From: Clostridia bacterium
Lineage (GTDB): Bacteria > Bacillota_A > Clostridia > Christensenellales > Aristaeellaceae
DNA: 64,000 nucleotides
NCBI GenBank assembly: GCA_025997215.1
Contig: BNUH01000005.1
Location: forward strand, 15,234-79,233
Direction of reading: 5' to 3'
This document shows, piece by piece, positions 1 through 8,248 of this stretch. Numbering within the stretch: the stretch's first letter is position 1; every line of letters begins with the position of its first letter. Both the position numbers and the translations under genes were made by a program. The notes beneath the pieces were generated by a model. That model saw only the letters and a list, made by a program, of their open reading frames with translations, did not search any database and was not told where the DNA came from.

Positions 1-1
1 C

Positions 2-127
2 GCAATGGCCAAGCCTGAAGATTTCGAGCAAGTATACGCCGATGCGAGCCAGACATTCCTGGATGCAGGATATCAGGCGATCCTCGACCAGAAGGCCGAG
101 CTGTACGACGCGGGCAAGGTCAAGTAA
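2..127 (+). CDS. C-terminal end of a probable ABC solute-binding protein (partial)
   Basis: Only the last 41 codons are inside the window; the frame is open from base 2 to a TAA at 125-127. The visible tail is helical and charged (FLDAGYQAILDQKAELYDAG) and ends in KVK. This is the usual look of the C-terminal helix of a family 1 sugar or oligopeptide binding protein, but no diagnostic motif is visible. A clear factor-independent terminator follows 27 bases later, so this gene closes its operon. The assignment to a binding protein is an inference from style only; it could be another secreted helical protein. Confidence 0.5.
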   Translation, partial: AMAKPEDFEQVYADASQTFLDAGYQAILDQKAELYDAGKVK

Positions 128-154
128 CATTAAGTAAAAGCAAGGTAAGTCAAG

Positions 155-190
155 CGGGACACCGGATTAACACGGCGTCCCGTTATTTTC
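155..190 (+). terminator. Rho-independent terminator
   Basis: A 10-bp stem (155-164 with 173-182, one A/C mismatch) around the loop GATTAACA is followed by TTATTTTC. It ends the plus-strand gene just upstream and faces the end of the convergent tyrA gene. Confidence 0.75.
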
Positions 191-222
191 ATTATGTAAC
201 TTTAACGTTTGACTATTAACTA

Positions 223-1086
223 TCAGCGCGTAAGTATTTCTACTTTGTTGACGGCTGAACGCGCTAGCAACGTATGCAGCGCAGCTGCGTCCGTCTGCCC
301 AGCCAACCCCAGCGCGTCGGCGTAGCGGGTGAGCGTATCGATGTATCGCGTCAGATGCGGCAGGATGAGTTCCCGATTATCCAACAGCAGTTCAGTCCAG
401 AGGTCGGCGTCGATGCGTGCCACGCGTGTACAATCCCGGAACGCTCCCGCCGTGTGCGCCAGCGTCATATCCGGCATGAATTCATCGCACAGCGCCGCTG
501 CGGATATGTGCATCAGGTCGCTGGTGTAGGCGATGATGCTGTCGTGAATGTCCGGGTTGTTGACGACGATCCGCCCAGCCCCGACGTGCTGACACAACGC
601 CGTCAACAATTCGACGGCGTTTTTCATCGGCTCATCCACTTCCGCGTCGCTCGCGGGCACGAGGATGAAACCCGCGCCACGGAAGAGATTCTTATCGGCG
701 TTGACGAAGCCCCCGACCTCCCGTCCGGCCATCGGGTGCAGTCCGCAATACCCCACGCCTGACGGTAGTATACCCGACACAAACTCCGCCATCTCACGCT
801 TGACGCCGCAGATCTCGGTTACAATGCAGTTATCATTCAATAACGGGAATGTGCGGCGCATATTCTCCATGATCGTGTGCGGACTGGAGGCGTATATAAC
901 CAAGTCGGCATCGCGCACACATTCTTCTGGAGTTATAACAACTTCATCCACCGCGCCGCGTTCCAACGCCTGTGCGCGCGTCGTTTCGTCCGGATCGAAT
1001 CCGACTCTCCGCGCGTCACTAAAACCCTCCAATGCGTACGCCAGCGACCCGCCAATCAAGCCCAAACCCAATACGGCGATCCTCAT
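223..1086 (-). CDS. tyrA: Prephenate dehydrogenase
   Basis: This 287-aa protein oxidises and decarboxylates prephenate to 4-hydroxyphenylpyruvate with NAD(P), the tyrosine branch of aromatic biosynthesis. The N-terminal Rossmann fold shows GLGLIGGS at residues 7-14. HPMAG at 117-121 is the family's conserved His-Pro-Met-x-Gly motif, which carries the substrate-side histidine. The length covers the dehydrogenase only; there is no C-terminal ACT domain and no fused chorismate mutase, so tyrosine feedback through an ACT domain is not expected. Its start overlaps the stop of the DAHP synthase gene by 4 bases (ATGA), indicating translational coupling, so the first and a late step of tyrosine synthesis are co-expressed. 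Confidence 0.93.
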   Translation of the reverse strand: MRIAVLGLGLIGGSLAYALEGFSDARRVGFDPDETTRAQALERGAVDEVVITPEECVRDADLVIYASSPHTIMENMRRTFPLLNDNCIVTEICGVKREMAEFVSGILPSGVGYCGLHPMAGREVGGFVNADKNLFRGAGFILVPASDAEVDEPMKNAVELLTALCQHVGAGRIVVNNPDIHDSIIAYTSDLMHISAAALCDEFMPDMTLAHTAGAFRDCTRVARIDADLWTELLLDNRELILPHLTRYIDTLTRYADALGLAGQTDAAALHTLLARSAVNKVEILTR

Positions 1087-2093
1087 GCAGGCGCGACGAC
1101 CTCCCGTATGCGCCTGACCTTATCCATCAGCCGATCGAATACGGCCGGGGTGATCGACTGCGCGCCGTCGCACAGCGCGGCCTCCGGGTGATTGTGCACC
1201 TCGATGATCAACCCGTCGCATCCGGCGGCGGCTGCGGCCAGCGCCATCGGCTCCACCAGCTGCCAGTAACCCGTCGCGTGGGATGGGTCCACTACCACCG
1301 GCAGATGTGACCGTGCCTTCAACGCGGGTATGGCCGACAGGTCGAGCGTGTTGCGCGTCGCCGTCTCGAATGTGCGGATTCCGCGTTCGCACAGGATTAC
1401 ATCATGGCAGCCGCTGGCCATCAGATACTCGGCGGCCATCAGCAGCTCATCCAGCGAGGACGACATCCCGCGTTTCAACAGTACGGGTTTCTTAAGCTCC
1501 CCAACCTGCTGTAGTAATGTAAAATTCTGCATATTCCGCGCGCCGATCTGTATAACATCCACATCGCGCGCGAATATGTCGATGTATTCCGGCGCCATCA
1601 ACTCCGTTACGATGGGCAAACCCGTCTCGGCCTTGGCTTCCTTCAACAATTCCAACCCATCCAACCCCAGGCCCTTGAACGCGTATGGCGATGTGCGCGG
1701 TTTGAATGCCCCGCCCCGCATCAGCCCTGCGCCGGATCGTTTGACGAGCTTTGCAATCTCGACGATCTGCTCGCGGTTCTCGACCGAACACGGTCCGGCA
1801 ATCACCTCGAACCCGCCTCCGCCCAGCCGCCGGCCTGCTACCTCGACCACGCTGTCCTTTGGGTGGAACTTGCGCCCGGCCAGCTTGTACGGCTCCTGCA
1901 CGCGCATGATCCTGTCGACGCAGGGGTACACGAGCAGCTTATCCTCCTGGATCGTGGATGTGTCGCCCGCCATGCCGATCATGCGGGTCGTTTCGCCCAC
2001 GATGTCCTGGATGATGATGCCCTTAGCCGTTAGGTAGTCGCGTATGGGCTGGATGTCACGGTCGTTGCACTGAGGTTTTAGGATTATAATCAT
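1083..2093 (-). CDS. aroF: 3-deoxy-7-phosphoheptulonate (DAHP) synthase, Thermotoga/Bacillus type
   Basis: This 336-aa enzyme condenses phosphoenolpyruvate and erythrose 4-phosphate in the first step of the shikimate pathway. The first 70 or so residues form the ferredoxin-like regulatory domain typical of the short type I-beta DAHP synthases. The KDSA/DAHPS barrel follows, with GPCSVE at 100-105 and RGGAFKPRTSPYAF at 126-139, the PEP and phosphate binding signatures. HNHPE near the C-terminus provides metal and catalytic residues. It lies 21 bases after the DUF368 gene and overlaps tyrA by 4 bases. The N-terminal domain is the expected site of aromatic amino acid feedback. Confidence 0.93.
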   Translation of the reverse strand: MIIILKPQCNDRDIQPIRDYLTAKGIIIQDIVGETTRMIGMAGDTSTIQEDKLLVYPCVDRIMRVQEPYKLAGRKFHPKDSVVEVAGRRLGGGGFEVIAGPCSVENREQIVEIAKLVKRSGAGLMRGGAFKPRTSPYAFKGLGLDGLELLKEAKAETGLPIVTELMAPEYIDIFARDVDVIQIGARNMQNFTLLQQVGELKKPVLLKRGMSSSLDELLMAAEYLMASGCHDVILCERGIRTFETATRNTLDLSAIPALKARSHLPVVVDPSHATGYWQLVEPMALAAAAAGCDGLIIEVHNHPEAALCDGAQSITPAVFDRLMDKVRRIREVVAPA

Positions 2094-2114
2094 TATCGGT
2101 ACCCCGATTCCATT

Positions 2115-2975
2115 TTAGTTAGTTGGTAAAACATCCACCACAGGTTCCACTGCGACCACCTGTTTGGATCGCATAATATCCATGAACCTTGCCGCCGCGA
2201 ATCCCGCCGCAAAGCAAACGGCCGAGAGCGCGAACGAACCGACGCCGTCAAACCCATCCGGCATGATCGATAGCGAGGAGGCGATCACTATCCCCAGTAT
2301 GATCCGCGAGACCAGCGCGTACTGTTTTTCATATAATCTGTTAACTAAACGCGCTGTCAGCGCTACGATGGCGGCCAGCCCGACAGCCAGCGGCAGCAGC
2401 ACGCGGAAATCCAGCGCCGCGATGCCCGCCGTCATCGGCTGGTACAACCCCAGGCATATCAACACCGACGAGGAGCTAAGGCCCGGCACAACCAAACTGA
2501 GCCCCCACACCGCGCCGCAAAAGCCGTACCACGCGATATTCGGGGTTATGGCCGCGACGCTGCCGCTATTCAGCACTCGGAACAGCAGAAACGCGGCGGC
2601 CAGAGCGACCACGAACGGCGTCCATCCAAACTTGGATTGGTCGTCCTTCCCACCCTGCTCGGCGGCCTTAATCATCTCCGGGAGCGTGCCGCATATTAAC
2701 CCCAGAAACAGCATGATCGCCACGGACGACGAGACCGCAAACAGCGCGTCCACCACCTTCGCGAGCAGTAAAAATCCCGCCAGCCAGCCAACGATAAACG
2801 GTATGAAGAGTTTATAATATACCTTGAACGACTTCTTGGGGTGGGACAGCAGCGCCATCATCGGCTCATATATGCCGAATACCACGCATAATACGCCGCC
2901 GCTGACGCCCGGCAGTATCGCCCCCGTACCGACTATCGCGCCTTGACACGCGCGGATAAACCAATTATCTTTCAT
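2115..2975 (-). CDS. DUF368 membrane protein, probable undecaprenyl-phosphate transporter (PopT type)
   Basis: This 286-aa polytopic membrane protein has two related halves. The first has LPGVSGG at 21-27; the second has the counterpart VVPGLSSSS at 162-170. The duplicated PG-x-S motif is the DUF368 hallmark. Known members of DUF368 recycle the lipid carrier undecaprenyl phosphate across the membrane for wall polymer synthesis. The assignment rests on these repeats and about eight hydrophobic segments. It sits at the head of the aroF-tyrA run without an obvious functional link. The family call is firm; the substrate is transferred from studied members. Confidence 0.85.
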   Translation of the reverse strand: MKDNWFIRACQGAIVGTGAILPGVSGGVLCVVFGIYEPMMALLSHPKKSFKVYYKLFIPFIVGWLAGFLLLAKVVDALFAVSSSVAIMLFLGLICGTLPEMIKAAEQGGKDDQSKFGWTPFVVALAAAFLLFRVLNSGSVAAITPNIAWYGFCGAVWGLSLVVPGLSSSSVLICLGLYQPMTAGIAALDFRVLLPLAVGLAAIVALTARLVNRLYEKQYALVSRIILGIVIASSLSIMPDGFDGVGSFALSAVCFAAGFAAARFMDIMRSKQVVAVEPVVDVLPTN

Positions 2976-3072
2976 GAAGGTGTATATTCGATTCGCCGCC
3001 GTGCACTTCCTGCCGCAGCATTCGCGAATTTATAGTCAAATATCCCGGCACATTTCATCTTCGACAAATCTC

Positions 3073-3101
3073 TTGCGGAAGTTGTCAATTTAGTGTATGA
3101 T
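3073..3101 (+). promoter_or_regulatory. Possible sigma-A promoter of the mini-toxin gene
   Basis: TTGCGG (3073-3078), a 17-base spacer and TATGAT (3096-3101) precede the 30-codon gene by about 60 bases. The -10 is good and the -35 is partial. Confidence 0.45.
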
Positions 3102-3164
3102 ACGATTGACAGGGGAATCCTGGGCGGGAACGTTACCTCCGTGCAGCAAAGGAGGTGATGCTGA

Positions 3165-3257
3165 ATGACGAGGTATGAGATAATTTCGATCATACTCGAG
3201 TCGGTAGGCATCGTCATCGGAGCGATTTCATTGCTCCGCGCTGTGCGTAAAAAGTAA
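3165..3257 (+). CDS. Holin-like mini-toxin (type I toxin-antitoxin style), 30 aa
   Basis: This 30-residue peptide begins MTRYEIISIILESVGIVIGA and ends LLRAVRKK: a short polar start with TYE-like MTRYE, one hydrophobic helix, and a basic tail. That is the plan of the putative holin-like toxin family (Hol_Tox) common in Bacillota, whose members are often partnered by an antisense RNA. The ribosome binding site is perfect: AAAGGAGGTGAT at 3148-3159, 5 bases before the ATG. A strong 12-bp terminator hairpin begins 3 bases after the stop, as is typical for these loci. I infer membrane insertion; an antisense RNA is expected from the opposite strand but its promoter was not identified. It is a single plus-strand gene in a minus-strand neighbourhood. 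Confidence 0.65.
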   Translation: MTRYEIISIILESVGIVIGAISLLRAVRKK

Positions 3258-3260
3258 CCG

Positions 3261-3294
3261 AACCGTCGCAGGGTAGCAACCTGCGGCGGTTCTT
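3261..3294 (+). terminator. Strong terminator hairpin after the mini-toxin
   Basis: AACCGTCGCAGG (3261-3272) pairs with CCTGCGGCGGTT (3280-3291) with a single G-T wobble across a 7-base loop, followed by CTTT. The U tract is short; the stem is very stable. In type I loci such hairpins often serve sense and antisense transcripts. Confidence 0.7.
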
Positions 3295-3475
3295 TGGGCA
3301 TTCGCTTAATTAATCGTGCGGTGGGGAGTTCCCGCAAAGGCTCTTCCCCTGTCACTATTATACCCAGTCTCGACGAAAAATGCAACATGTATTATCAAAT
3401 TTATCTGATATTGTAACCCGATAATCGGTCGCCATACGAAATATGTAAACTCAACGAGATTAACACACGCGACAA

Positions 3476-4273
3476 CTAATTCCCCCCGAACACTATCCAC
3501 TTCATGCCCATCGGCGCGGGCTGGCCGTCTGGCAGCACGACGCGGCCCACGGGTATGTACGCGTCGGTCGGCGGCCCGGGCGGGCCGATGCGACGTGGGA
3601 TCAGCCGCAGCGTATATGCCGCACCTGACACGCTTATGTTGTACGACCCAGGGGCAGGCAGCGCCAGCCGATCCGACACCACGAGAACGCCCGACCGATC
3701 CACGTACCCCCGGATCGAGTATGCTCGACCCAGCAGCGACACCACCAGCGGCATGTTCCCAGAATAAAGCGCCGCACGGATGCGGCTTGATGAGACCGCC
3801 TCACCCTCGTAAATCAGCGCGGGCATCACATGCGTCTTGAATCCCAAGCGGCGTCCGGCCTCGCGCAGAATATCGGGCGTGCCCGCTCCATATCGGCCGA
3901 ATGTATTATTATACCCAACGAACCAATCTGTAGGATGGTAAGTTTTCACAATATAGTCGATTATCTCGCTCGATTCGATATGAGCGAAGGAGTTATCGAA
4001 TGTACGCAATACAGTTGTGTCGACGCCAGCGGCCACTAATGAGGCCAGCTTAGCGTCGTCGGTCTGTATCGCGCGCGGCGCATGCTCCGGAGCGAGAATT
4101 TCCAAAGGGTTCTTGCGGAATGTCATAACGACGAGCGGCAAGCCCTTCTGCAGCGCGGTACGCTTCGCCCGGCGCAGCAGCCTCGCGTGCGCCGTATGCA
4201 CCCCATCAAACATACCTAATGTGAACACACATGGCCCATCAAACTTACCATGCGCATCGGTTAGCAGGTGCAC
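3476..4273 (-). CDS. ribF: RibF-like FAD synthetase with degenerate riboflavin kinase part
   Basis: This 265-aa protein starts at a GTG 6 bases after GGAGG. The N-terminal FMN adenylyltransferase domain is clear: GMFDGVHTAH at 20-29 is the nucleotidyltransferase HxGH-like site, and SSSRIR near 161-167 closes the domain. Normal RibF proteins are about 310 aa, with a C-terminal flavokinase barrel containing G-x-G and PTAN motifs. Here the C-terminal 85 residues keep the linker LLGRAYSIRGYV but lack PTAN. They run into a short, proline-rich sequence (RRIGPPGPPTDAY). I infer that adenylylation is retained and riboflavin phosphorylation is doubtful. It is the last gene of the cupin-glyA-rlmD run. 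Confidence 0.8.
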   Translation of the reverse strand: MHLLTDAHGKFDGPCVFTLGMFDGVHTAHARLLRRAKRTALQKGLPLVVMTFRKNPLEILAPEHAPRAIQTDDAKLASLVAAGVDTTVLRTFDNSFAHIESSEIIDYIVKTYHPTDWFVGYNNTFGRYGAGTPDILREAGRRLGFKTHVMPALIYEGEAVSSSRIRAALYSGNMPLVVSLLGRAYSIRGYVDRSGVLVVSDRLALPAPGSYNISVSGAAYTLRLIPRRIGPPGPPTDAYIPVGRVVLPDGQPAPMGMKWIVFGGN

Positions 4274-4299
4274 TCGAAGCCTCCTTAACCAGAATAACG

Positions 4300-5679
4300 T
4301 TATACTGGCACAAACAGCGCCGCAGTTTCAATGGACGACGTCCAGCAGAACTGGTCAATGGGTTTCGCCTCAGCGAGTCGATAACCCAAGGTTGTGAGAA
4401 TAGCTGCGTCGCGCGCTAGTGTGGCTGGATCGCACGAGACATACACCAGACGGTTGGGTTCAGCCTTGACAGCCGCCTCCAACACTGCGCGGTCGCAGCC
4501 CTTGCGAGGTGGATCAAGCGTTACAACGTCGAGTTTTCCGCAATCTTCCACCAGTTTAGGCAGGAGCATCGCCGCGTCGCCGCACTCGAACCGCACGTCC
4601 GGTAGGTGGTTCATTATGGCGTTGCGCCTCGCGTTCTCAACGGCGTCGGGCAATAACTCTATACCTACGGTTGTGAATCCAGCCTTCGCCAGCGCCAATG
4701 TAAGCGTACCAGTACCGCAATATACGTCCACAGCGTGAAGTTGGTGGCCCGTACCTGCATATGACACGGCGGCATTCACCAGCCGTTCAGCCTGGCGCGT
4801 GTTCACCTGGAAAAATGATCGTGGGGATATTTCGAATGACAACGTACCGCTGTCGAGTTCCAGCCGCTCGGACAGCGTGTCCTCGCCCCAAAGCGTCTCG
4901 CAGGTCTTGCCGAATATCACATTGCCGCGTTCGGGGTTAGGCGAAATCGACACGCCCTTTAGTTTTGACACAGCATCGCGTGCGCGGCGGATCAAGTCAT
5001 CCGCGTGCGGGAGACGCGCGTCAGACGAGTTTATTACGAGCGTCAGCATGGATTCGCCGTCCCGGTTCACGCGGGCTACAACGTGGCGGATACATCCCTT
5101 ATGCGACATTTCGTTGTATGGTTCGACACGATGCGCAATCATCCAGCTGCGCACAACGCGAACCAGTTGATCCGTTACGCTATTCTGTAATAAACAACCC
5201 TCGGGCGCGTCGATCACCTCGTGACTGCGCGGCGCGTAACAGCCAACCGTTGGACGATCCGCCGTGCCCGCGACGGGGAACGCCCCCTTGCTGCGGTAGC
5301 GCCACGGTTCATCGATGCCTATTGCATGGTTAACCGATGGGGATTGTATGCCGCCGATCCGTTCGAGGCAGTCGCGCACAACACCCGTTTTCCAACACAG
5401 TGTGGATTCGTACGTCATGTGCTGAACCACGCACCCGCCGCACCTGACGTAATAAGGGCACGGCGGATGCGCGCGATCCGGCGAAGGCTCGATCAGCTCC
5501 AGCATGCGGGCGACGGCGAAGCGAACGCCGGGTTTGATCACTCGCGCACGGACACGTTCACCGGGCAGCGCGCCTTGGACGAACCATACGAATCCGTCCA
5601 ACCGCGCCACGCCTTGCGCTTCACTGCTCAGGCTCTCGATGGTCAGCTCCGCTTCGTCGTTACGGTTGGGTACAACCAT
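4300..5679 (-). CDS. rlmD: 23S rRNA (uracil-C5)-methyltransferase, RlmD/RlmCD type
   Basis: This 459-aa SAM-dependent enzyme methylates C5 of a 23S rRNA uridine. An N-terminal TRAM RNA-binding domain (about 1-65) leads into a cluster of cysteines, CPYYVRCGGC at 74-83, that with a later PEGC cysteine forms the 4Fe-4S site of this family. The methyltransferase domain carries LDPPRKG near 388-394 and the nucleophile loop YVSCDPATL with the catalytic Cys at about 416. Bacillota usually have a single RlmCD that modifies both U747 and U1939, so the exact target cannot be told. It starts 4 bases after the upstream TIM-barrel gene ends. Confidence 0.9.
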   Translation of the reverse strand: MVVPNRNDEAELTIESLSSEAQGVARLDGFVWFVQGALPGERVRARVIKPGVRFAVARMLELIEPSPDRAHPPCPYYVRCGGCVVQHMTYESTLCWKTGVVRDCLERIGGIQSPSVNHAIGIDEPWRYRSKGAFPVAGTADRPTVGCYAPRSHEVIDAPEGCLLQNSVTDQLVRVVRSWMIAHRVEPYNEMSHKGCIRHVVARVNRDGESMLTLVINSSDARLPHADDLIRRARDAVSKLKGVSISPNPERGNVIFGKTCETLWGEDTLSERLELDSGTLSFEISPRSFFQVNTRQAERLVNAAVSYAGTGHQLHAVDVYCGTGTLTLALAKAGFTTVGIELLPDAVENARRNAIMNHLPDVRFECGDAAMLLPKLVEDCGKLDVVTLDPPRKGCDRAVLEAAVKAEPNRLVYVSCDPATLARDAAILTTLGYRLAEAKPIDQFCWTSSIETAALFVPV

Positions 5680-5682
5680 TCG

Positions 5683-6534
5683 TCATTTTCCGGACAACGC
5701 AGCAGTGTTCTGGTTGGGGCTGCTGCGGCCTTCCAGATCCGGCGGGCGGCGCTCGATTGCGGCCAGCGCTATCTCGATATCCTCGCGAGCCTCATCCGGC
5801 GTGAACGCGCCGCAGGTCACCATGTCCTTCTCACGAATCGTTGAGAATGAGAACGTCAGGCCTACGAACGGACTCGTCCGGCCTGCCGCCATTGGCTTGA
5901 TCGTCATGACGGGCTTTTTAGCGTTGTGGATAATCCGGTGCACGCCTTCAATCTCCACCTGCATCAAGAACCCCATACAGTTGTATATTTGAATGTACGT
6001 TTCTACATCATAACCGTTCTGATCGCTGTATACGATCAGCTCCGGCATGTGCGCGGATAGGCCTGGGATCATGCCGTGCTGACGGATCATGTCCAGGTAA
6101 TCCGGCAGGCGGTCCATCGTGCCGTGCAGTTTCGACACCAATTGCTCGGCCGAGGAGTGGTGAATCAGGCAGAATTTGCAGCCCAGCGCCTGGCTTTTGT
6201 CCAGCACCTCATTCACCGACTGGCGCGCCGCTGTCGAATCGTGCAGGTCGAGGATCGGCGTGTCGATGAGGGTGATCGGCTTCCCCGTGCGCTCTTGCGC
6301 AATGCGGACGCCGTCCATCAGCGCGGGATGCGTGGTCATCGGTGCCATCAACGCGTCGATATCGTGCTCCAAATAGACCTCCAGCAGTTCGGCGACCTTT
6401 TCACCCTGGCTATAACGCGCGCGGATCATCCCATCCGCCGACGAACTCGTGTGGCTGTAGCCCAATATCCAGTTACTTCCAATTAACATGCGCGGTAACG
6501 ACACCCCGCCGACCGTAGTGCGCGGAAAACTCAT
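5683..6534 (-). CDS. Conserved protein of unknown function, probable TIM barrel
   Basis: This 283-aa soluble protein is not assigned to a characterised enzyme. The sequence alternates short hydrophobic strands and helices like a TIM barrel: MLIGSNWILGYSHTS near residue 17, a repeated DAL-MAPMTTHP segment, FCLIHHSSAEQL in mid-sequence, PVMTIKPMAAG, and a final helix DIEIALAAIERRP. Several histidines and acids sit at predicted strand ends, as in sugar-phosphate isomerases or aldolases, but no catalytic motif is diagnostic. It is embedded between glyA (12-base gap) and rlmD (3-base gap), so it is co-transcribed with both. A role in one-carbon or aldehyde chemistry next to glyA is possible but unproven. 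Confidence 0.7.
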   Translation of the reverse strand: MSFPRTTVGGVSLPRMLIGSNWILGYSHTSSSADGMIRARYSQGEKVAELLEVYLEHDIDALMAPMTTHPALMDGVRIAQERTGKPITLIDTPILDLHDSTAARQSVNEVLDKSQALGCKFCLIHHSSAEQLVSKLHGTMDRLPDYLDMIRQHGMIPGLSAHMPELIVYSDQNGYDVETYIQIYNCMGFLMQVEIEGVHRIIHNAKKPVMTIKPMAAGRTSPFVGLTFSFSTIREKDMVTCGAFTPDEAREDIEIALAAIERRPPDLEGRSSPNQNTAALSGK

Positions 6535-6546
6535 GATGATTCACCC

Positions 6547-7791
6547 CTAACTAATATTCTTATATAACGGGAACTGCTCCAACAATTCCAACATCCTGGC
6601 CTTGACGGACTCTACAGCCGCGTCGCCCTCTCGTATGATTTGCGAAATAGCCTTGGTAATTATCCCCATTTCGGGTTCACCCATACCACGGGTTGTGACA
6701 GCGGGCGTACCGACGCGGATGCCGCTGGCCACGGAGGGGCTTAGGGTCTCGAATGGAACGGTATTCTTGTTGACGGTGATGTTGGCGCGGCCTAACCGGG
6801 ACTCCAGCTCCTTGCCCGTGACGCCAGTGCCCGTCAAATTCAACAACAGTAGGTGGTTATCCGTACCGCCTGAAACCATGCTGATACCCTCGGCGCGGAA
6901 ACCGCTCTCTAACGCCTTCGCGTTGTCGATTATCTTATGCTGGTATAACTTAAACTCCGGCTGCAGCGCTTCGTGGAAGCACACTGCCTTGCCCGCGATG
7001 ACATGCATCAGCGGCCCGCCTTGGATTCCCGGGAATATGGCCTTGTCGATGGCCTTCGCGAGCGACTTCTTGCACAGTATCATGCCACCGCGTGGACCGC
7101 GCAGCGTCTTATGGGTTGTTGTGGTTACAACGTCCGCATGTGGAACAGGACTGGGATGCAGCCCCGCCGCAACCAACCCCGCGATGTGAGCCATGTCCAC
7201 CATAAACAATGCGCCGCACGATTTGGCAATCTTCGACAACCGTTCGAAGTCAATTATGCGCGAATAAGCGCTAGCGCCGGCTACGATCAGCTTGGGCTTA
7301 TGCTCCAGCGCAGACTGTTCGAGCGCGCCGTAATCTATGCGTTCATCGGATTCAGACACACCATATGGTATGATGTTAAAATATTTGCCCGATATATTGA
7401 CAGGGCTGCCGTGGGTCAGGTGGCCGCCGTGGGAGAGGTTCATGCCCATGATCGTGTCGCCGGGATTCAGCAGCGCGAAGTATACGGCCATATTCGCCTG
7501 CGCGCCGGAATGCGGCTGGACATTGACGTGCTCCGCGCCGAACAGTTCCTTTGCGCGGTCGCGGGCCAGATCCTCAGCAATATCAACACATTCGCAGCCG
7601 CCATAGTAGCGCTTGCCGGGATAGCCCTCGGCGTATTTATTGGTCAGCGGCGAACCAACGGCCTCGAGCACAGCCTCCGAAACGAAGTTTTCAGAGGCGA
7701 TTAGTTCGACATGCTCACGCTGGCGCTTGAGTTCAGCGTCCAGAGCGGACGCGAGCGTTGGATCGATTCGGCGTACGGCTTCCCAGCTCAT
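6547..7791 (-). CDS. glyA: Serine hydroxymethyltransferase
   Basis: This 414-aa PLP enzyme interconverts serine and glycine with tetrahydrofolate, feeding one-carbon units. It carries the family strings [24 protein letters not shown] and the PLP-lysine segment [14 protein letters not shown] chose the ATG at 7791 ([11 protein letters not shown]), which matches the family N-terminus. The frame stays open to 7926 but that would add a non-homologous leader overlapping the cupin gene. The upstream SD is weak (AGGGAAG). Cytosolic homodimer or tetramer is expected. Co-directional with the cupin upstream and the unknown TIM barrel downstream. Confidence 0.95.
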   Translation of the reverse strand: MSWEAVRRIDPTLASALDAELKRQREHVELIASENFVSEAVLEAVGSPLTNKYAEGYPGKRYYGGCECVDIAEDLARDRAKELFGAEHVNVQPHSGAQANMAVYFALLNPGDTIMGMNLSHGGHLTHGSPVNISGKYFNIIPYGVSESDERIDYGALEQSALEHKPKLIVAGASAYSRIIDFERLSKIAKSCGALFMVDMAHIAGLVAAGLHPSPVPHADVVTTTTHKTLRGPRGGMILCKKSLAKAIDKAIFPGIQGGPLMHVIAGKAVCFHEALQPEFKLYQHKIIDNAKALESGFRAEGISMVSGGTDNHLLLLNLTGTGVTGKELESRLGRANITVNKNTVPFETLSPSVASGIRVGTPAVTTRGMGEPEMGIITKAISQIIREGDAAVESVKARMLELLEQFPLYKNIS

Positions 7792-7870
7792 GGGCAACAC
7801 TTCCCTTCGTTGTGGAAATACTTCGTTCAGGTGAATTCCGTACAGGAAAACTCCGTAAGAAATATTCCGT

Positions 7871-8215
7871 TCAGCCCGTGATAATGCAGGCGTAGAACAC
7901 GAGATCCTCATCGCCGTCGTTCTCAACTGCGTGCGCGTGGCCGCTGGGTGTGACCATCACAAATCCTGGCTTAACCTTTATGGGTATATCATCATCCATG
8001 GCAACGCCTGTACCTTCGACAAATGTGTATAATTCTGTCTCGCCTTCATGTGTATGTTTGCCAATCGATGTACCGGGCGTTAACGTCAGCTTCGCGAATA
8101 CGCGGCCGTTTGGCGGTATCGCACCCGGGATCAATTCGTCGTAAATCACGTCGCCCTTGCCGCCGCGCATCTCGTGGCGCAGTTCGCGCTTGTAGTCCTG
8201 CGGTGTAAATATCAT
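7871..8215 (-). CDS. Small cupin-domain protein
   Basis: This 114-aa single-domain cupin carries the two cupin motifs. [21 protein letters not shown] has the H-x-H...E metal ligands, and [10 protein letters not shown] has the last histidine. Such small cupins are metal-dependent and varied in function (isomerases, dioxygenases, sensors); nothing here specifies the substrate. It starts at an ATG behind AAGGAGGATG and lies immediately upstream of glyA in the same direction, with an 80-base gap. Confidence 0.85.
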   Translation of the reverse strand: MIFTPQDYKRELRHEMRGGKGDVIYDELIPGAIPPNGRVFAKLTLTPGTSIGKHTHEGETELYTFVEGTGVAMDDDIPIKVKPGFVMVTPSGHAHAVENDGDEDLVFYACIITG

Positions 8216-8248
8216 GGGTTCATCCTCCTTATATTTAACTAATTATTA

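Noticed and set aside
2972..3500. Minus-strand open frames opposite the mini-toxin
   Set aside because: They run across the toxin gene, its terminator and promoter in antisense, have no SD and no recognisable protein character.
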